Assembly: GCA_003454135.1 (NCBI GenBank)
Contig: DMKW01000012.1
Location: 4,317 to 13,951, forward strand
Source of the DNA: Microbacteriaceae bacterium
Lineage (GTDB): Bacteria; Actinomycetota; Actinomycetes; Actinomycetales; Microbacteriaceae
Length of the DNA stretch: 9,635 nucleotides
Reading direction: 5' to 3'
Shown: in pieces, positions 5,627-9,635 of the stretch
Layout of the letters: every line of letters begins with the position of its first letter
Numbering within the stretch: position 1 is the stretch's first letter
Notes under the pieces: model-generated
What the model was told of the DNA's origin: nothing
Seen by the model: the letters and a program-made list of their open reading frames with translations, nothing else
The model's database searches: none
Made by a program: the position numbers and the translations under genes

Positions 5627-6640
5627 CTAGCGGCCGACCAGATCCGGGTGGTGGATGGCCGCGACATCCGGATGCGCGCGGAGCCTGCTCTTGAGCGCGT
5701 TCTCCCCGTAGGTGGCGAAGATCGGGTTCGTCGGATCGGCCGTGACCCCCGCAGCCTCGGCCTGCAGCTCGGGCGGGAGGTCGAGAACGGGGATCGACTC
5801 GTCGAGCGCCGGATTGAAGAAGAACGGTATCGAGATGCGGTCCGAGCCGATGAGCGGCGAGATCACGCGGTGCACCGTCGCCTTGAGATAGCCGTCGGTC
5901 GCGACCTCGAGCAGCTCGCCAATGTTGACCACGAACGCGCCGGGCACCGGCGGGGCGTCGATCCAGCCGCCATCCTTCTCCACCTGCAGGCCGGCCTTGC
6001 CCGGCTCGACGAAGAGGAGGGTGAGCACGCCGGAGTCCTTGTGAGCGCCGACTCCCTGGCGGGGTGTCGGGTCGGACTTGCCGGGATACCGCACGATCTT
6101 GATGAGGGTCGACGGGTTCTCGGCGAAGCTGGCGTCGAACACGTGCTCGTCGGCCCCGAGGGCCACTGCCCATGCCCTCAGCAGTCGGAGGCCGATCGCC
6201 GAGAGCGCGGCGTCCCACCGAGACACGACGGTTTCGAGTTCGGGAAGGGCCGGCGGCCACTGGTTCGGGCCCTCGAGGCGCCAGAAGTCCGCGACCCTGG
6301 TCCCGAGCGGCACGGCGGGCCGCTCCGGCCCGATGTCGATCTGTTCCCGCCAGTCGACCGCGCCGCGCGTGAGCTCGCCGCCGACGCGCGTGTAGCCGCG
6401 GAAGTGCGGGCTCTTGAGGTTTTCGATCGCGAGCTTGTCGGCATCCGGAAGGTCGAAGAATGCGCGGGCGGTGCGGATGACCGACTCCTGCAGCTCGGCG
6501 GGAACGCCGTGGCCCACGAGATAGAAGAACCCGAACTCGTGAGTGGCCTGCCGGAGCTCGGAGCGGAAAGCGGCTGCCTCCGACTCCCCGGCATCCAGTC
6601 GTGAGAGGTCCAGGATCGGCAGCGTGTGCGGGGTGCTCAT
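5627..6640 (-). CDS. Isopenicillin-N-synthase-family Fe(II)/2-oxoglutarate-dependent oxygenase
   Basis: This is a 337-residue non-haem iron oxygenase. The N-terminal DIOX_N region (LPILDLSRL from about residue 7, then EFGFFYLVGHGVP near 36-48) and the jelly-roll core are those of the IPNS/plant 2-oxoglutarate oxygenase family. The iron ligands are H200 and D202 (AHKDSG) and H257 (TVHRVIS). R268-I269-S270 is the R-x-S motif that holds the 2-oxoglutarate carboxylate in most members. The length fits the family. ATG at 6640 is chosen because the DIOX_N start follows at once; the open frame continues to 6931 but would overlap the GntR gene and adds no domain. It lies 58 bp after the GntR gene on the same strand. 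The substrate is unknown: members hydroxylate, desaturate or cyclise amino acids, alkaloid-like and hormone-like compounds. No antibiotic-biosynthesis genes are nearby, so the family name should not be read as beta-lactam synthesis. Confidence 0.9.
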   Translation of the reverse strand: MSTPHTLPILDLSRLDAGESEAAAFRSELRQATHEFGFFYLVGHGVPAELQESVIRTARAFFDLPDADKLAIENLKSPHFRGYTRVGGELTRGAVDWREQIDIGPERPAVPLGTRVADFWRLEGPNQWPPALPELETVVSRWDAALSAIGLRLLRAWAVALGADEHVFDASFAENPSTLIKIVRYPGKSDPTPRQGVGAHKDSGVLTLLFVEPGKAGLQVEKDGGWIDAPPVPGAFVVNIGELLEVATDGYLKATVHRVISPLIGSDRISIPFFFNPALDESIPVLDLPPELQAEAAGVTADPTNPIFATYGENALKSRLRAHPDVAAIHHPDLVGR

Positions 6641-6646
6641 CGCCCA

Positions 6647-6652
6647 ATTCTC
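6647..6652 (-). promoter_or_regulatory. Weak -10-like box before the oxygenase start
   Basis: On the minus strand GAGAAT (4 of 6 to TATAAT, but lacking the first T) is followed by six bases, TGGGCG, and the ATG. The spacing equals that of the marR and putA leaderless starts. No -35 box or clear ribosome binding site is seen. It is a possible internal leaderless promoter in the 58-bp gap after the GntR gene. The evidence is weak. Confidence 0.25.
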
Positions 6653-6698
6653 GCCCGCCCGCTCGTCGCCGAGGCGAGTGTTACGCGAGAGGTCGCCG

Positions 6699-7055
6699 CT
6701 AACTGCGGAGGGCGGCCGTGACGATTGCGAGCGCCTCGGCCTCATCGATTCCGAGCTGGCGGATGCGCGTGGTGAAGTCGCGAGCGGCGGTTTGCGCCTC
6801 CCGATGGGCGGCGTCCCCATGCGCGCTGACGAATGAGCCGTTGCGGCCGCGCGTCTCGATGATCTGGTCGCGCTCGAGCTCGCGATAGCAGCGCGCGACC
6901 GTGTTCGGGGCGAGGGCCAGATCGTCGGCAAGGCGCCGCACGGTGGGGAGCTTCGCGCCCGGCGCGAGTTCGCCGGAGCTCACCTGCCCGAGCAGTTGCA
7001 CGCGAAGTTGTTCGAACGGCGGCACGCTCGAGCGCGGATCGATCGCGAGCGTCAC
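6699..7055 (-). CDS. GntR-family transcriptional regulator, YtrA-like
   Basis: This is a 118-residue DNA-binding protein. The GntR winged helix fills residues 12-78: PPFEQLRVQLLGQVSSGELA, the typical APGAKLPTVRRLADDLA, the recognition helix NTVARCYRELERDQII, and the wing TRGRNGSFVS. The remaining 40 residues form only a short helical tail, as in the YtrA subfamily, so there is no large ligand-binding domain. YtrA-type regulators usually act on their own operon, often with transporters, but no transporter is visible here. The GTG start at 7055 overlaps the ramB stop as GTGA, so translation is likely coupled to ramB. The oxygenase gene follows 58 bp downstream. An earlier in-frame start would overlap ramB deeply, and the sequence from VTLAIDPRSS fits the family N-terminus. 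Confidence 0.9.
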   Translation of the reverse strand: MTLAIDPRSSVPPFEQLRVQLLGQVSSGELAPGAKLPTVRRLADDLALAPNTVARCYRELERDQIIETRGRNGSFVSAHGDAAHREAQTAARDFTTRIRQLGIDEAEALAIVTAALRS

Positions 7056-8527
7056 GCGCCGACCACCGGGGCGTGCTCTTCGAGAAACTGGAACACCTCG
7101 GTGCTGTCGACCCCGGGGAAGGTGCCGGAGGGCATCGCGGCGAGCAGGCTCGAGTTGAGGCGCGCGCTCGGCCAGGAGAACTGCTCCCACTTTGCCGCGA
7201 GATCCGTTGGCGGCCGCCGGCAGCATCCCTCGTCGGGGCAGGTCGACACCTGGCGGTTGGCGGTGTCCCGCCCGCGGAACCACTTCGCCGTTGCGAATGG
7301 TGTGCCGACGCTCACCGAGAAGTCGCCCTGCGGGGTCGACTGGATGGCCGAGGTGCACCAGTAGGTGCCGGCAGGCTTGTCGGTGTACTGGTGGTACGGG
7401 CTGAAGCGGTCCTCCACGTCGAAGACCTGCCTGGCGCTCCACTTGCGGCAGACGAGCTGCCCCTCCACGGCGCCGAGAACGTCGGTGGGGAAGGCAGCGC
7501 TGTCGTTCTCGTAGGCCTTGAGGATGGCGCCGCTCTCGTGCACCTTCAGAAAGTGCACCGGGATGCCGAGGTGCTCGGTCGCGAGGTTTGTGAACCGGTG
7601 CGCCGCTGTCTCGTAGCTCACCGCGAAGGCGTCGCGCAGGTCTTCCACCGAGAGCTGCTTGAGCTCCTTCGCGTCCCGCAGGAACGTCACGGCGCCCGCC
7701 TCGGGGATGAGCAGGGCCGCGGCGAGGTAGTTGGTCTCCACGCGCTGGGCGAGAAACTCGCCGTAGTCCTTCGGCTCGGGATTGCCGAGCACGAAGCTCG
7801 CGAGCGCCTGCAGCAGCGCCGACCGCGGGTCGCGGGAGACCTTGCCGCCGAGCGGGAGGTAGATGCGACCGTTCTTGAGGTCGGTGACGGATCGGGTGGA
7901 CTGCGGCAGGTCCTTCACGTAGTGCAGCGAAAACCCGAGGTGGGCGGCGAGGTCGGATGCCACGCGCTGGGAGAGCGGGCCGCCCGCGTGCCCGACCGCG
8001 GCGAGCAGGGTGCTCGCGTGCGCCTCGAGTTCCGGGAAGTAGTTGTTCTTGGCGCGCATCACCGTGCGCAGGCGCGTGTTTGCCCGCCGAGCCTCCTCTG
8101 GCGTCGCCGCGCGTTCGCGGTGCAGCCGCTCGAGCTCCCGCTGCAGGCCGAGGATCGTCTCGAGGGCCTCGTCGCTGATCGACTTGCCCACCCGGAACTG
8201 GGGAAGGCCGAGCGAGCGGAACAGCGGACCGCGCTGCGCCCGCTCGAGGGCGATCTCCTGGGCCGCCCTACCTGTCGGCGCCTCGGTGGAGAGCAGCTCG
8301 TCGAGCGGCACCTCGAGCGCCCTCGCCACCGACTGCAGCACGCCGAGCTTCGCCTCGCGCTTGCCGTTCTCGAGCATCGACACCTGGGAGGGCGCTCGCC
8401 CCACCGCGGAGGCGAGGTCGTCGAGGGTCATCCCGCGCTCGGTGCGGAGGTGGCGGATGCGGCGGCCGAGGGTGAGTGTGTCGAGCATCTCTTCATCGTC
8501 CGCTCCGCGGAGCTCGGTTGTCGTCAT
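7052..8527 (-). CDS. ramB: RamB/ScfR-family transcriptional regulator (XRE HTH, IrrE-like domain, ScfR C-terminal domain)
   Basis: This 491-residue regulator belongs to the family of RamB, known in Corynebacterium glutamicum and Mycobacterium to control acetate and glyoxylate-cycle genes including isocitrate lyase. An XRE-type HTH occupies about 20-75 (RRIRHLRTERGMTLDDLASA, SQVSMLENGKR). A charged, probably helical linker follows (120-165). Then comes an IrrE/ImmA-like domain (about 190-310) ending in the usual NYLAAALLIP. The C-terminal short-chain-fatty-acid regulator domain (PF09856 type, about 330-491) contains CPDEGCC with C430, C435 and C436. At the place of the HExxH zinc motif the sequence is QALASFVLG (240-248), so protease activity is unlikely. 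It is divergent from aceA, the classical arrangement, with a long palindrome between. Its stop overlaps the GTG of a GntR gene. ATG at 8527 is used; the ATGs just upstream are out of frame. Confidence 0.93.
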   Translation of the reverse strand: MTTTELRGADDEEMLDTLTLGRRIRHLRTERGMTLDDLASAVGRAPSQVSMLENGKREAKLGVLQSVARALEVPLDELLSTEAPTGRAAQEIALERAQRGPLFRSLGLPQFRVGKSISDEALETILGLQRELERLHRERAATPEEARRANTRLRTVMRAKNNYFPELEAHASTLLAAVGHAGGPLSQRVASDLAAHLGFSLHYVKDLPQSTRSVTDLKNGRIYLPLGGKVSRDPRSALLQALASFVLGNPEPKDYGEFLAQRVETNYLAAALLIPEAGAVTFLRDAKELKQLSVEDLRDAFAVSYETAAHRFTNLATEHLGIPVHFLKVHESGAILKAYENDSAAFPTDVLGAVEGQLVCRKWSARQVFDVEDRFSPYHQYTDKPAGTYWCTSAIQSTPQGDFSVSVGTPFATAKWFRGRDTANRQVSTCPDEGCCRRPPTDLAAKWEQFSWPSARLNSSLLAAMPSGTFPGVDSTEVFQFLEEHAPVVGA

Positions 8528-8552
8528 CCATCCATGGTGGCATGCCGCGTTC

Positions 8553-8589
8553 TTCCGCGAAACAGAAGAATCGAGAATCTTCTGCGGAA
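8553..8589. promoter_or_regulatory. Candidate RamB operator: long imperfect palindrome between ramB and aceA
   Basis: CAGAAGA (8563-8569) and TCTTCTG (8578-8584) form a perfect inverted pair around an 8-bp centre. Outside them TTCCG (8553-8557) and CGGAA (8585-8589) continue the symmetry, with five extra bases in the left half. The site lies 26 bp from the ramB ATG and 74 bp from the aceA ATG, placed to affect both. Assignment to RamB is from position. It does not match the corynebacterial RamB consensus (TTTGCAAA core) except for a loosely similar TTCYGCGRAA pattern. No convincing -35/-10 pair was found for either gene here. Confidence 0.5.
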
Positions 8590-8652
8590 TTTATCGGTGA
8601 AGACCCCCACGCCGGGCCCAATAGTCGAAGAGAAGCAACCATTTACACGACC

Positions 8653-8657
8653 GGGAG
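8653..8657 (+). promoter_or_regulatory. Ribosome binding site of aceA
   Basis: GGGAG, six bases before the ATG at 8664, is a good Shine-Dalgarno match. Unlike marR and putA, aceA therefore appears to have a leadered mRNA. Confidence 0.6.
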
Positions 8658-8663
8658 CACTCA

Positions 8664-9635
8664 ATGACCTACTCAGCCCGTCGCCCAGGCGACCAGACCC
8701 AGACCGCAGCCGAACTCGAGACCGAGTGGCAGATCGATTCGCGATGGGACGGCGTCCGCCGCGATTACACGGCGCAAGACGTGATCGACTTGCGCGGTCC
8801 GGTACGCGAAGAGCAGACCATCGCTCGTCGGGGCGCGGAGAAGCTGTGGGAGCTCATCCAGTCGAACGGCACCGACGACAACCCGGAATGGGTCGCCGCG
8901 CTCGGTGCCCTCACCGGCAACCAGGCCGTGCAGCAGGTGCGCGCCGGGCTCAAGGCCATCTACCTCTCCGGCTGGCAGGTGGCGGCCGACGCCAACCTCT
9001 CCGGCCAGACCTACCCCGACCAGAGTCTCTACCCGGCCAACTCGGTTCCGGCCGTCGTGCGGCGCATCAACAACGCGCTGCTGCGTGCCGGCCAGATCGA
9101 GTTCAGTGAGCGCGGCGAAGCGGCTGACTGGATGGCGCCCATCGTCGCGGACGCCGAGGCCGGCTTCGGCGGGCCCCTCAACGCCTACGAGCTCATGCAG
9201 TCCATGATCGAGGCCGGAGCTGCCGGAGTGCACTGGGAGGACCAGCTCGCGTCGGAGAAGAAGTGCGGGCACATGGGCGGCAAGGTGCTCGTGCCGACCA
9301 GCCAGCACATCCGCACCCTAAGCGCCGCGCGCCTCGCCGCCGACGTCGCCGGCGTGCCGACGCTCATCATCGGCCGCACGGACTCGCTCGCCGCCAACCT
9401 CATCACGAGCGACGTCGACGACCGCGACAAGCCGTTCCTCACTGGCGAGCGCACTGCCGAGGGCTTCTATTCCACGACGCCGGGCATCGACACGGTGCTC
9501 GCCCGGGGCATGGCGTACGCGCCGTACGCCGACCTGCTGTGGGTGGAGAGCTCGGAGCCCGACCTCGAACTGGCGAGGACGTTCGCGGAGCACATCCACT
9601 CCGTCTACCCGGACAAGAAGCTCGCCTACAACTGC
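8664..9635 (+). CDS. aceA: Isocitrate lyase (partial, C-terminus beyond the window)
   Basis: The enzyme splits isocitrate into glyoxylate and succinate, the first step of the glyoxylate shunt, needed for growth on acetate, fatty acids or other C2 sources. The 324 residues present are about three quarters of a normal isocitrate lyase (roughly 430). Visible signatures are SGWQVAAD (102-109), YPDQSLYPANSVP (117-129), the metal-binding ADAEAGFGG (162-170), and the catalytic KKCGH (199-203) with C201. GRTDS (237-241) is also present. The window ends at YNC, just where the conserved C-terminal active-site segment should begin. ATG at 8664 is preceded by GGGAG, and the N-terminus fits actinobacterial isocitrate lyases. 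It is divergent from ramB, whose product is known to control this gene in related bacteria. A malate synthase gene may follow but is not visible. Confidence 0.96.
   Translation, partial: MTYSARRPGDQTQTAAELETEWQIDSRWDGVRRDYTAQDVIDLRGPVREEQTIARRGAEKLWELIQSNGTDDNPEWVAALGALTGNQAVQQVRAGLKAIYLSGWQVAADANLSGQTYPDQSLYPANSVPAVVRRINNALLRAGQIEFSERGEAADWMAPIVADAEAGFGGPLNAYELMQSMIEAGAAGVHWEDQLASEKKCGHMGGKVLVPTSQHIRTLSAARLAADVAGVPTLIIGRTDSLAANLITSDVDDRDKPFLTGERTAEGFYSTTPGIDTVLARGMAYAPYADLLWVESSEPDLELARTFAEHIHSVYPDKKLAYNC

Noticed and set aside
5561..6604. A 347-codon plus-strand frame opposite the oxygenase gene
   Set aside because: The opposite strand carries a complete 2-oxoglutarate oxygenase with all catalytic residues; this frame has no recognisable domain.
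5627..6640. A beta-lactam biosynthesis gene (isopenicillin N synthase itself)
   Set aside because: The enzyme has the R-x-S 2-oxoglutarate motif and belongs to the broad family, but no NRPS or partner genes are visible. True isopenicillin N synthase does not use 2-oxoglutarate.
5627..6931. A longer oxygenase start at 6931 (434 residues)
   Set aside because: The extra 97 residues overlap most of the GntR gene, show serine/arginine-rich shadow composition and precede the natural DIOX_N start. ATG at 6640 gives the normal family length.
7073..9109. A 678-codon open frame on the plus strand across ramB and the aceA start
   Set aside because: It is antisense to ramB and out of frame with aceA, both of which have clear family motifs. 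The translated sequence has only the compositional pattern of a shadow frame.
1..9635. A defence system, prophage, CRISPR array, transposase or RNA gene
   Set aside because: No spaced repeats, integrase or transposase motifs, nuclease or toxin-antitoxin pairs, or tRNA/rRNA signatures were found. All larger genes belong to known metabolic or regulatory families.

Overview
The window is about 9.6 kb of GC-rich, densely coding DNA. It suggests a high-GC actinobacterium, most likely in Microbacteriaceae. The reasons are a RamB-type (ScfR) regulator divergent from isocitrate lyase, a PutA-type fused proline-catabolic enzyme without a DNA-binding domain, and start regions of the TANNNT-N6-ATG type that give leaderless mRNAs. 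The taxonomic call is inference; no rRNA or species marker is present.

Layout. (1) 1-1021, minus strand: a MarR-family regulator overlaps by 4 bp (GTGA) the start of a phytoene-dehydrogenase-like FAD oxidoreductase, which runs off the left edge. (2) 1022-1106: a compact divergent control region with a leaderless promoter for marR, a -35/-10 promoter for the rightward gene, and two near-identical 10-bp operator-like sites. (3) 1107-1700, plus: an NADPH-dependent FMN reductase (flavodoxin-like quinone/azo/chromate reductase family). (4) 1701-1980: 280 bp of non-coding DNA with hairpins and imperfect terminal inverted repeats, possibly a small non-autonomous repeat. (5) 1981-5514, plus: a 1177-residue PutA (proline dehydrogenase plus L-glutamate-gamma-semialdehyde dehydrogenase plus a C-terminal extra domain), probably leaderless. 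(6) 5515-5626: a 14-bp direct repeat and a perfect 25-bp-arm hairpin between convergent genes. (7) 8527-5627, minus: ramB, a YtrA-like GntR regulator (GTGA overlap with ramB), and an isopenicillin-N-synthase-family Fe(II)/2-oxoglutarate oxygenase, possibly one transcript. (8) 8528-8663: the divergent ramB/aceA control region with a long imperfect palindrome. (9) 8664-9635, plus: aceA (isocitrate lyase), cut by the right edge after 324 residues.

How the genes work together. Two modules can be read. The left one looks like a MarR-controlled flavoenzyme pair, with one repressor sitting between two redox enzymes on opposite strands, as in quinone or electrophile stress loci. The right one is the acetate/glyoxylate control point: RamB is known in corynebacteria and mycobacteria to control isocitrate lyase from this divergent position. 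PutA, which turns proline into glutamate for the TCA cycle, fits carbon-source metabolism but shows no visible regulatory link. I found no CRISPR array, tRNA, rRNA, transposase, phage gene or defence system. The least ordinary elements are the ramB-gntR-oxygenase arrangement, the repeat between 1726 and 1914, the 25-bp hairpin, and the paired operators.
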